Numbered from the stretch's first letter, positions 1 through 5,210 are shown. The stretch is DNA of 7,027 nt from Bacteroidales bacterium UBA5235 (GCA_002409145.1 DHUL01000023.1:31674-38700); one strand, 5' to 3'. Notes: a model not told the origin generated them from the sequence alone. Made by a program: numbers and translations.

Positions 1-20
1 ATCGAAAATCCCAGATTCCA

Positions 21-55
21 TCGGCAATCGCACATCCCACATCGCACATCGCAAA
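21..55 (+). repeat. Degenerate heptamer array (TCGCAAA family) abutting a start codon
   Basis: Five consecutive 7-bp units read TCGGCAA, TCGCACA, TCCCACA, TCGCACA and TCGCAAA. The last A of the final unit is the A of the ATG that starts the next gene. Bases 2-15 fit two further decayed units (TCGAAAA, TCCCAGA), so the array probably continues past the left edge. The same heptamer occurs as four perfect copies at 5041-5068, also upstream of a plus-strand gene. The function is unknown. Because 7 is not a multiple of 3 and the array lies where promoter and leader should be, gain or loss of units would change spacing rather than protein sequence. Confidence 0.75.
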
Positions 56-765
56 TGTCCATTGTTGTCAGCAACGTAACCAAGCACTACGGGCCTCAGA
101 AGGCCCTGGATGATGTTTCATTCACCATCCCGGCAGGGGAGATTGTAGGTTTCATCGGCCCCAACGGCGCAGGAAAGTCGACGATGATGAAAATTATCAC
201 CGGCTTCTTTCCCGCAGATGCGGGACAGGTGACGGTATGCGGCCTCCCCGCCGGCCCGGCCGCCAGGGAGATGAGGCGGTTCATCGGCTACTTGCCCGAG
301 AATAACCCGTTGTACCTCGACATGTATGTGAAGGAGTACCTCGGATATGTTGCAGACATCTATTCACTGGGCAGAAAGAGCCGTGAGGCGGTCAGCTCGG
401 TGATTGAGCGCACCGGCCTCACCCCTGAGCAGGGGAAGAAGATAGGTGCCCTCTCAAAAGGCTACCGGCAGCGTGTGGGTTTGGCGCAGGCGCTGATCCA
501 CGATCCGAAGGTGCTGATACTCGACGAGGCCACTACCGGCCTTGATCCGAACCAGATTGTTGAGATCCGTAATCTCATCTCCGAAGCCGGCAAAGAAAAG
601 ACAGTGATGTTGTCGACTCATATAATGCAGGAGGTTGAGGCCATCTGCAGCAGGGTAATAATCATTGACCACAGCCGTATTGTTGCTGACGGCCCCATTG
701 ACAAGATATCCTCCCTCGCCGGCGCCCGCCTCGAGGAAACATTCAGACAACTGACCGGGAAATAG
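55..765 (+). CDS. gldA: GldA-like ABC transporter ATP-binding protein, short form
   Basis: This 236-residue cytoplasmic ATPase of the ABC-2 export type would power a membrane permease that is not encoded in this window. All nucleotide-binding motifs are present: Walker A GPNGAGKST (35-43), a Q-loop position carrying Glu in YLPENNPLY (79-87), signature LSKGY (133-137), Walker B VLILDEATTGLDP (153-165, D157 and E158) and switch His189 in STHIMQE. The stretch from STHIMQEVEAIC to VIIID is very like GldA, the ATPase linked to gliding motility in Bacteroidetes and also found in non-gliding members. GldA proteins are normally about 300 residues. This one lacks roughly 60 residues after about 220 yet ends in LEETFRQLTGK, like the usual end of the family. 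It could be a natural short ABC-2 ATPase or a GldA with an internal deletion. The start is the first ATG, giving the typical MSI..N.TKHYG opening, although the frame stays open to the left edge. No Shine-Dalgarno site is seen. Confidence 0.85.
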   Translation: MSIVVSNVTKHYGPQKALDDVSFTIPAGEIVGFIGPNGAGKSTMMKIITGFFPADAGQVTVCGLPAGPAAREMRRFIGYLPENNPLYLDMYVKEYLGYVADIYSLGRKSREAVSSVIERTGLTPEQGKKIGALSKGYRQRVGLAQALIHDPKVLILDEATTGLDPNQIVEIRNLISEAGKEKTVMLSTHIMQEVEAICSRVIIIDHSRIVADGPIDKISSLAGARLEETFRQLTGK

Positions 766-796
766 CCCGCAGCCAGCAGAACGATCATGCCAGAGA

Positions 797-811
797 ATGC
801 TCATTGAGCAT
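797..811. other. Small inverted repeat downstream of the ABC ATPase gene
   Basis: ATGCTCA and TGAGCAT flank a single T. As RNA this gives a 6-bp stem with a 3-nt loop. It starts 31 bp past the stop codon and is followed by an A-rich rather than a T-rich run, so it is a poor intrinsic terminator on the plus strand. Confidence 0.4.
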
Positions 812-841
812 AAAGAATTGTAATACTGCGGTATATAAACA

Positions 842-858
842 GATCCTCGAAGAGGATC
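842..858 (+). terminator. Perfect 7-bp hairpin, possible transcript end of the ABC ATPase gene
   Basis: GATCCTC (842-848), loop GAA (849-851) and GAGGATC (852-858) form a compact perfect stem-loop 76 bp past the stop codon. No T-tract follows on the plus strand, so it may instead protect a 3' end or act with a protein factor. The call as a terminator is tentative. Confidence 0.35.
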
Positions 859-926
859 AAGAATTGTAAAGGCAGACTCACCCCCTCCCCCTGACTACTC
901 TCCGGACTGTACCCGGTAACTAATTC

Positions 927-990
927 TCTGACTGCCGAAAAACCTACTGCCTCTCCAGCCACTTCGAGAGAAAAAGATCTTAGACCGAAT
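927..990. repeat. Copy 1 of a duplicated ATPase 3' end plus flank
   Basis: Aligning 927-990 with 3707-3769 gives 57 identical columns of 64, with six substitutions and one 1-base gap. The match includes about 17 bp beyond the ATPase stop codon, so this is DNA duplication and not just protein conservation. A weaker match, CCGGTAAC at 913-920 against CCGGCAAC at 3686-3693, suggests that the homologous flank runs further left. The two copies are in direct orientation about 2.8 kb apart and bracket the lipoprotein/OMP gene pair. Confidence 0.85.
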
Positions 991-991
991 T
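944..991 (-). pseudogene. C-terminal relic of an AAA-type ATPase gene
   Basis: Read on the minus strand, this stretch encodes NSV, a stop, then DLFLSKWLERQ and a TAG stop. The intact ATPase at 3723-4853 ends YSVYDLFLSRWLERQ and the same TAG. The Tyr codon TAT of the intact gene has become TAA (plus-strand 980-982), which breaks the frame. Further upstream on the minus strand (plus positions above about 991) I can follow no convincing similarity, and no Walker motifs remain, so nearly the whole gene is gone. This is a dead fragment of a second, same-oriented family member. Confidence 0.8.
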
Positions 992-1138
992 TTCAATATT
1001 TAGAGAACAAGATTATTGGGCCACGATACAGAGACTCTGTAGCATTATTTATATTATTTGGATAACGTCTAATTTAGTTCCCTGCGTAAAAATATCCTGA
1101 AATTTTATGTCACAAAATACAGGATTGCGACACGTACG

Positions 1139-1173
1139 GATGAATGACGCCCCTAAAAAGGAGAGCATTCATC
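1139..1173. other. Long perfect inverted repeat upstream of the lipoprotein gene
   Basis: GATGAATG (1139-1146) and CATTCATC (1166-1173) are perfect 8-bp arms around a 19-nt loop. Inside the loop, CCT and AGG can pair across AAAA and extend the structure. The right arm overlaps CATCTTTG (1170-1177), a one-mismatch version of the Bacteroidetes -7 box. The repeat could therefore be an operator over a weak promoter, or an RNA hairpin. It lies about 85 bp before the start codon of the next gene. Confidence 0.45.
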
Positions 1174-1258
1174 TTTGATTGTGTGGAATACAATTAGTAA
1201 GACTGAATGTAAGTATTTGGTTTAATAACTTTTAGCTGCAAATTAAAACTTGTGAATT

Positions 1259-2992
1259 ATGGGAAAAGAAACAATTGGAATCAAGATCTGGCTGCTTGTT
1301 GCAGGTCTTGTATTGTGGGCTGTTGTCCAATCATGCGAAATGAAGGAGGCAACAAGTAATGAAAATATCAAGCCAGTTGGCCATTATGAGGAAAATGAGT
1401 ACAACTCTGATTTCAGTGATTTCGCCCGTGTGGTGAGTGAGGCTTTGAAATCCGACAAAGACTTTCGTTACATGGTCAGAGATGAAGCGCTTCAATTAAT
1501 TGATGGCGATTATGATGTGCTATTGAGACACTTCGTTGACAAACAGGTAAAAGCCCGATCATCTTTAAAATCAGAAATCAGAGATTATACGGTTAAAGAA
1601 TTACTGGAGGATTCCTATATGGTGGGTGGGATAAACAATACAAAATCTTCCGTGTCGATAATAGATGATCTTCTGAGAAAATATCCCGATATGCAAATCG
1701 CGATACCCGTACACGCTGAAAAGTGGAATGTAAATAACTATATCCCAACAGTAACATTTCTGCCATTAGAATACGACGACGCATCTACTAAAATACTGAC
1801 TGGTTATGATTCGAAGGGTAATATCGTAAGCATTGATGCAATAAATGAACCCGATGAGCCGGTCATTGTCATCAGTGAGAATGAAAGAATGATCATTGAG
1901 CCTGATCCGGACAATCCGGTAAAGCCTTCTGCTCCGACCAACCTGATCGGGACGCAGACAGAATCCGGAATCAGGCTGACCTGGACAATGCCTGCAGGTG
2001 CCGATCCATCTAACACTTCTGGTTACTACATTTACCGTAAAACCACAGAATCTCCGGCCTACAGTCTGACACAAAATGTGTACGGAGCATATAACAGAAG
2101 TTATGATGACAATAATGTAGAAGCAAGTCGTTCCTACTCTTATTATGTGGCAGCATACTACCAGGGGCTTACTTCTGATCCATCTAATTACATTTCAATA
2201 ACAGCCCCAAATTACCCTAAACCTCCAACATCATTTGATGCAATTCAACAGACAAGGAATGAGATTGAGTTAAGATGGGAAAACGATCACACTCAATATA
2301 TACAGGAAACCAGGCTTTCAAAATATATTGTCGGAGTTACTCCTGGATATCAATTTTATAAATCTTTCTCCGCAAATGATCATAGCTACATTGACACGGA
2401 AGTAATAGCCGGTAAAAAGGTTAATTACAAAATAAATCATGTAACCTCCTTTGGGGAATCAAACCCCAAATATGATTTTGTTATAGCTCCTTATCGGGAT
2501 ATATCTCAAGAGTCTCCGGTCTTTATCAAACAGATAAAATTTACCGACTGGGAACTTGAAAGATGGCCTGCAGGAAGACCCGAATTTTATGTATGTGTTA
2601 CGAATGTCGATGCAGGGGGTAAAACGCCATACACAGTTCAGGAACAAATTGATTGTCAATTTGCAAATAAAACCAATCTGTCCCAGGTCTTTTTTGGCAA
2701 ACAGGTACTCAAATGGAAACCGGGTTTTTGGTTTGATATGCTTACTTTTACTATCATTGAGTATGATAAACCCTCCGGCAAACTTACTTTTACGACTTCG
2801 GTTGGTTATAACCTTAAAGATAAAGATAAACAAGGATTACAAGCCAGTCGTGCAGTCGACTACATAATAACCTTTGAAGACAAGGGGGAAAAATGCGGCA
2901 ATTCATACCTGAACTATTTCGACCAACCTGAGCAATGGTTGGTATTTCCAAACTATGGTGTTCAAATGCTTGTAAGTGAATCGGACAACTAA
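1259..2992 (+). CDS. Probable surface lipoprotein with two fibronectin type III domains
   Basis: This 577-residue protein starts with a lipoprotein signal: a hydrophobic segment at about 8-24, then VQSC with Cys26 as the likely lipidated residue (Gln at -2 is a loose lipobox). Acidic and basic residues follow the Cys (EMKE). Residues about 50-215 form an N-terminal domain I cannot name, with IDGDYDVLL (81-89), a PDMQIAIPV segment (143-151) and an EPDEPVIVISENER stretch (197-210). Two fibronectin type III-like beta domains follow, about 222-316 (TWTMP, GYYIYRK, YSYYVAAYY) and about 318-410. Residues about 420-577 look like a further all-beta domain with WPAGRPEFYVCVTNVD (435-450) and no family that I recognise. 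No catalytic motif is visible, so adhesion or scaffolding is more likely than enzyme activity, but this is inference. The gene is AT-richer than the flanking gldA-like and metK genes. It is probably co-transcribed with the OMP gene 12 bp downstream. Confidence 0.8.
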   Translation: MGKETIGIKIWLLVAGLVLWAVVQSCEMKEATSNENIKPVGHYEENEYNSDFSDFARVVSEALKSDKDFRYMVRDEALQLIDGDYDVLLRHFVDKQVKARSSLKSEIRDYTVKELLEDSYMVGGINNTKSSVSIIDDLLRKYPDMQIAIPVHAEKWNVNNYIPTVTFLPLEYDDASTKILTGYDSKGNIVSIDAINEPDEPVIVISENERMIIEPDPDNPVKPSAPTNLIGTQTESGIRLTWTMPAGADPSNTSGYYIYRKTTESPAYSLTQNVYGAYNRSYDDNNVEASRSYSYYVAAYYQGLTSDPSNYISITAPNYPKPPTSFDAIQQTRNEIELRWENDHTQYIQETRLSKYIVGVTPGYQFYKSFSANDHSYIDTEVIAGKKVNYKINHVTSFGESNPKYDFVIAPYRDISQESPVFIKQIKFTDWELERWPAGRPEFYVCVTNVDAGGKTPYTVQEQIDCQFANKTNLSQVFFGKQVLKWKPGFWFDMLTFTIIEYDKPSGKLTFTTSVGYNLKDKDKQGLQASRAVDYIITFEDKGEKCGNSYLNYFDQPEQWLVFPNYGVQMLVSESDN

Positions 2993-3004
2993 ACCTAATC
3001 AGTC

Positions 3005-3658
3005 ATGCATAAACAAACAATTATCCTCCTTTCCCTTCTTCTCTCAGGGCTCCAGTCTTTCTCCCAAGAGAGATGGATTGGCGAAAGCAATGGGAAACCC
3101 GGAATTGAAATCGGGTATTTGTATCTTTACAATAACCTGAATGCAGATAACTATTTCAAATTCAAATATAGAAATGCCACTAATAACGGAGATGCAAGTA
3201 TTGGAGGGTTCAGCCTGAATCTGAATATCCCAACAAAGCTTAAATATATTGACCTTACTGTAGGATCGGTATTTATGAAAGGCTTTGATGAGATAGATTT
3301 CGGAAATATAAATCCGGGATCTGTGAATGCTCATGATTACATAATCAACGGTGGAGGCGTTTATTTCGGCATCAGCCCGAAGCTGAAAGGGAAATTCATA
3401 AGCCTCACTTCAATGTTCGGAGCAGGTATTTTTTCTTTCAAGGAATATGTAAGCGTAGTAAACAATATCTACGACCCGTTCGCGGACGAGCACAACCTGA
3501 AAGCATCGTACGGCCCGGGAGCAATCAGCTCTGTCGGCCTGGGCATAAGAATCTGGAAACTGGGGATTAATCCATCCGTCGTTGCCATCTACTCAGGAGG
3601 CGCAGGGGCAAGCTTTACGTTCTATGGCTTCAACCTGCCAATTAACTTTCAATTCTGA
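3005..3658 (+). CDS. Probable small outer-membrane beta-barrel protein
   Basis: This 217-residue exported protein has a type I signal peptide: a short charged start (MHK), a hydrophobic core (IILLSLLLSGL) and likely cleavage after SFSQ at residue 21. The mature part is rich in Gly and aromatic residues and shows alternating hydrophobic strands, such as IEIGYLYLY, GGFSLNLNI, IDLTVGSVFM, SVGLGIRIW and ASFTFYGF. It ends in Phe, as many outer-membrane barrel proteins do. Its length would suit about eight strands. Only 12 bp separate it from the lipoprotein gene upstream, so the pair is probably one operon and both products are predicted to reach the outer membrane. I do not recognise a specific family. 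A porin-like, structural or secretion-linked role is equally possible. Confidence 0.75.
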   Translation: MHKQTIILLSLLLSGLQSFSQERWIGESNGKPGIEIGYLYLYNNLNADNYFKFKYRNATNNGDASIGGFSLNLNIPTKLKYIDLTVGSVFMKGFDEIDFGNINPGSVNAHDYIINGGGVYFGISPKLKGKFISLTSMFGAGIFSFKEYVSVVNNIYDPFADEHNLKASYGPGAISSVGLGIRIWKLGINPSVVAIYSGGAGASFTFYGFNLPINFQF

Positions 3659-3706
3659 ATTACTCAGGAACTGTCAGGCTTGAGACCGGCAACAAACCCA
3701 TTGACT

Positions 3707-3769
3707 TCTGACTGCCGAAAACCTATTGCCTCTCCAGCCACCTCGAGAGAAAGAGATCATAAACAGAAT
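3707..3769. repeat. Copy 2 of the duplicated ATPase 3' end plus flank
   Basis: This is the intact counterpart of 927-990. It holds the last 15 or so codons of the ATPase gene and about 17 bp beyond its stop, including CTGACTGCCGAAAA, which is shared by both copies. The 64 bp between the OMP stop (3658) and the ATPase stop (3723) hold this flank and no clear terminator. Confidence 0.85.
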
Positions 3770-4853
3770 AATACCTCCCGTTGCTGTCACTCTCCACATA
3801 GATCATCTCCTTGTCAAGCAGGGCATCAACAGCTCTCTTTGATCCCGCTGGCGTTCCGAGGGAATGTTTGCCAAGGAATTCCCCTGACTGGGGCTTATAT
3901 ACCTTCCCCTCCTTCGCCACGGCCATGAGAAGCTGCCATTGGTTGGATGTAAGCAGATGGCGGTATTGTAGATATGTCTTTTCCTGTTCATCCAGGATTT
4001 CCCCGCACACCGCTTTCACTAACCGAATATCAATTTCTTTCGCCCCGGTGCTGAAAAGAGTATTGCAGACAGACTGGGTATAGTATGTATGCCGCCTGGT
4101 CCAGTCGAGTACAAAACTGATCGCTTCCTGAGATACCTTTCTTTTGTTTTCTGCAAACTTATCCCCGATAAACCGGCTATAACTATCATCAGAGATAGCC
4201 GACAGGTTCATAATTCTGGTACTTGCAAAGAAAGGTCTCTTTGAGCTGTGAAAGATCTCATGCATCATATGCTTGTTGCTGCCACTGAATATGAAATGAA
4301 TATTTTTCAGCGGCTGAATCATAGTCCTTAGCATGGCCTCGGCATCTCCCTCCTCGTATGAGGCAATCGACTGGAATTCATCGAATGCAAGGTAAATTTC
4401 AGTCCCGAGGTCATCAAGAAACTTCAGCAGGGCACTAAGCGTAACCTCATATTCCGAGGCAGATGAATATTCAAACTTCACCCCCGGAGCCCCTGTCAGA
4501 GGATCATAAGTAATAACCGGCCTTAATCCTTTAAGGAAAGTAAGAAAACGATTCCCTGCCCTTTTTTTCCGTGGCAGTACATTCATTGAAACTGTCGCCA
4601 GCTGACGTGTAAGATCCCTGATGTTCCTTGTGGGATAAAGATCAACATAGAGACAAACAGATCTGCTATCTTTTAATATTTTATCAAAAACATGATAGAT
4701 TAATGCAGTCTTTCCCATTCTACGAAGGGAAATCAGGGTTGTATTCAATCCTCCGGTGAGATTCATTAAAAGTCTCCCGGTTTCTGCCTCTCTGTCGCAA
4801 AACAGCTTGTTTCCATGATATCCGACTACCGGAAACGGATTCTTTGAAGTCAT
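3723..4853 (-). CDS. AAA-type P-loop ATPase with C-terminal winged helix
   Basis: This 376-residue cytoplasmic ATPase resembles the STAND/AAA group known as archaeal-type ATPases (ATPase_2, COG1672), which many Bacteroidetes carry in multiple copies. The opening NPFPVVGYHGNKLFCDRE (5-22) is the typical FxDRE start. The P-loop is SLRRMGKT (42-49). Ser replaces the first Gly of GxxxxGKT, as I recall for the Bacteroidetes SPRRMGKT subgroup. Walker B is IYLAFDEF (153-160, D158 and E159), and a sensor-like FIFSGSN lies at 187-193. Residues about 299-376 look like a winged helix, ending DLFLSRWLERQ. The nuclease-like DUF234 tail seen in some relatives is absent. The substrate and role are unknown. 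The gene converges on the OMP gene, with 64 bp between stops. Its 3' end is duplicated as a relic at 927-990. The start at 4853 fits a promoter box 20 bp upstream. Confidence 0.85.
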   Translation of the reverse strand: MTSKNPFPVVGYHGNKLFCDREAETGRLLMNLTGGLNTTLISLRRMGKTALIYHVFDKILKDSRSVCLYVDLYPTRNIRDLTRQLATVSMNVLPRKKRAGNRFLTFLKGLRPVITYDPLTGAPGVKFEYSSASEYEVTLSALLKFLDDLGTEIYLAFDEFQSIASYEEGDAEAMLRTMIQPLKNIHFIFSGSNKHMMHEIFHSSKRPFFASTRIMNLSAISDDSYSRFIGDKFAENKRKVSQEAISFVLDWTRRHTYYTQSVCNTLFSTGAKEIDIRLVKAVCGEILDEQEKTYLQYRHLLTSNQWQLLMAVAKEGKVYKPQSGEFLGKHSLGTPAGSKRAVDALLDKEMIYVESDSNGRYYSVYDLFLSRWLERQ

Positions 4854-4872
4854 GACACGTCGTTTTATATTG

Positions 4873-4880
4873 CAAATATA
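4873..4880 (-). promoter_or_regulatory. Bacteroidetes-type -7 box for the ATPase gene
   Basis: On the minus strand this reads TATATTTG, a full match to the TAnnTTTG box of the Bacteroidetes primary sigma factor. It ends 19 bases before the ATG at 4853, which implies a leader of only about 13-15 nt. No TTG -33 element is visible at the expected spacing; that position is occupied by the tandem repeats. Confidence 0.55.
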
Positions 4881-4892
4881 TATATTTTATAC

Positions 4893-4934
4893 ACATTTTG
4901 TATCATACATTTTGTATCATACATTTTGCATGAT
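4893..4934. repeat. Three tandem 14-bp repeats, each overlapping a palindrome
   Basis: ACATTTTGTATCAT occurs perfectly at 4893-4906 and 4907-4920, and with two changes (ACATTTTGCATGAT) at 4921-4934. Across each junction, ATACA-TTT-TGTAT forms a 5-bp inverted repeat, so the array offers repeated dyad sites. It begins 12 bp upstream of the minus-strand -7 box and covers the -33 region, where a repressor or activator could act. The binding protein is not known. Confidence 0.8.
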
Positions 4935-4985
4935 TTCTATAACTGAAGAGTGCCGGCTCCACTATTGCCATCGCTGCAGGCTGAC

Positions 4986-5024
4986 TCATTCGCTTGAATG
5001 ACCCGCATCACATCTCCGCGGGTC
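4986..5024. other. Two overlapping hairpins upstream of metK
   Basis: TCATTC-GCTT-GAATGA (4986-5001) is a 6-bp stem with a 4-nt loop. GACCCGC (5000-5006) and GCGGGTC (5018-5024) form a perfect 7-bp GC-rich stem with an 11-nt loop. The two share bases 5000-5001, so only one can form fully at a time. Neither is followed by a T-run, and no gene reads into the region. They may be a protein-binding dyad or the remains of an older element. Confidence 0.5.
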
Positions 5025-5040
5025 GCAGACCTGCAAGAAT

Positions 5041-5068
5041 TCGCAAATCGCAAATCGCAAATCGCAAA
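5041..5068 (+). repeat. Four perfect tandem TCGCAAA heptamers
   Basis: Units lie at 5041-5047, 5048-5054, 5055-5061 and 5062-5068 with no mismatch. The array ends six bases before the metK -7 box, so it fills the -35 to -14 zone where the -33 element would be. The same heptamer in degenerate form precedes the ABC ATPase gene at 21-55. Perfect copies suggest recent expansion or selection. Confidence 0.9.
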
Positions 5069-5074
5069 TTTTCT

Positions 5075-5082
5075 TATCTTTG
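5075..5082 (+). promoter_or_regulatory. Bacteroidetes-type -7 box for metK
   Basis: TATCTTTG is a full match to TAnnTTTG. Transcription would start near 5088-5090, giving a metK leader of about 120 nt, which is long for this phylum and leaves room for the structures at 5100-5191. No canonical TTG -33 element is present because the heptamer array occupies that position. Confidence 0.65.
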
Positions 5083-5099
5083 CCCACATTAAAAGACAG

Positions 5100-5158
5100 G
5101 TGGACAGATTTGCACTGATTGCAACCACGGAAAAAAATGCTAAAACGGTTTCCAACCG
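5100..5158 (+). promoter_or_regulatory. Structured metK leader, candidate SAM-responsive RNA element
   Basis: GTGG (5100-5103) pairs with CCAC (5125-5128), and TTGCA (5110-5114) pairs with TGCAA (5120-5124). Together they form one stem-loop with a 6-nt bulge (5104-5109) and loop CTGAT. A run of seven A's and TGCTAAAA follow. CGGTT (5146-5150) can pair either with AACCG (5154-5158) as a hairpin, or through its GGTT with AACC (5123-5126), which would open the first stem. GGAAA (5129-5133) can also pair with TTTCC (5149-5153). Such mutually exclusive pairings are typical of riboswitches. The order CTGATT, AACC, GCTAAAA, GG loosely recalls the core of SAM-II riboswitches, and the gene makes SAM. 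The SAM assignment is inference and not a secure family match. Confidence 0.4.
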
Positions 5159-5168
5159 CTGCTTTGCC

Positions 5169-5191
5169 AACAATCCGTCCCTGCCATTGTT
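5169..5191 (+). other. Hairpin close to the metK start
   Basis: AACAAT (5169-5174) and ATTGTT (5186-5191) make a 6-bp stem with an 11-nt loop, ending 19 bases before the ATG. The A-rich run between it and the start codon is left single-stranded, as suits initiation in Bacteroidetes. It may be the expression platform of the leader, or chance. Confidence 0.35.
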
Positions 5192-5210
5192 AAACGTAAA
5201 AAATTAACAG

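Larger units (their letters stand above)
766..1258. other. Gene-free stretch with hairpins and a gene relic
   Basis: I find no convincing intact gene in these 493 bp. They hold two small hairpins close behind the ABC ATPase gene (797-811 and 842-858). An 11-bp direct repeat AAGAATTGTAA occurs at 813-823 and 859-869, bracketing the second hairpin. A pyrimidine-rich run lies at about 880-900, a minus-strand ATPase relic at 927-990, and a long hairpin at 1139-1173. Composition shifts from GC-rich to AT-rich around 1000. No perfect TAnnTTTG box is present for the gene at 1259; the nearest is CATCTTTG at 1170-1177, with one mismatch. Confidence 0.6.
4854..5210. other. Divergent intergenic control region between the ATPase gene and metK
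   Basis: These 357 bp separate two outward-reading genes and are unusually dense. They hold a minus-strand -7 box (4873-4880), a triple 14-bp repeat (4893-4934), two overlapping hairpins (4986-5024), four TCGCAAA heptamers (5041-5068), a plus-strand -7 box (5075-5082) and a structured metK leader (about 5090-5210). I see no protein-coding gene in it. Confidence 0.7.

Noticed and set aside
927..990. Duplicated 64-bp segment as terminal repeats of an insertion sequence
   Set aside because: The copies are direct and not inverted, no transposase lies between them, and the sequence is plainly the coding end of the ATPase gene.
2459..2867. Open frames on both strands within the FN3 lipoprotein gene
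   Set aside because: The main frame continues through with domain-like sequence; the alternatives lack any signal or domain.
3680..4083. Plus-strand open frames within the ATPase gene
   Set aside because: They are antisense to the conserved C-terminal part of the ATPase, with no recognisable domain.
4893..4934. Triple 14-bp repeat as plasmid iterons or a replication origin
   Set aside because: No replication initiator gene is nearby, and the repeats sit directly behind a promoter for the ATPase gene, so an operator is the simpler reading.
5041..5068. Repeat array as a CRISPR
   Set aside because: The units are 7 bp with no spacers; this is a simple tandem repeat.
5110..5158. Leader element as a classical SAM-I riboswitch, from the GCAACC and TGCTAA words
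   Set aside because: The SAM-I P1 and kink-turn regions are absent and the element is too short, so only a loose resemblance to a SAM-II-type core is kept.
4937..5207. Short open frames on both strands in the ATPase-metK intergenic region
   Set aside because: They run through the heptamer repeat, the promoter and the leader, and their translations look like non-coding sequence.
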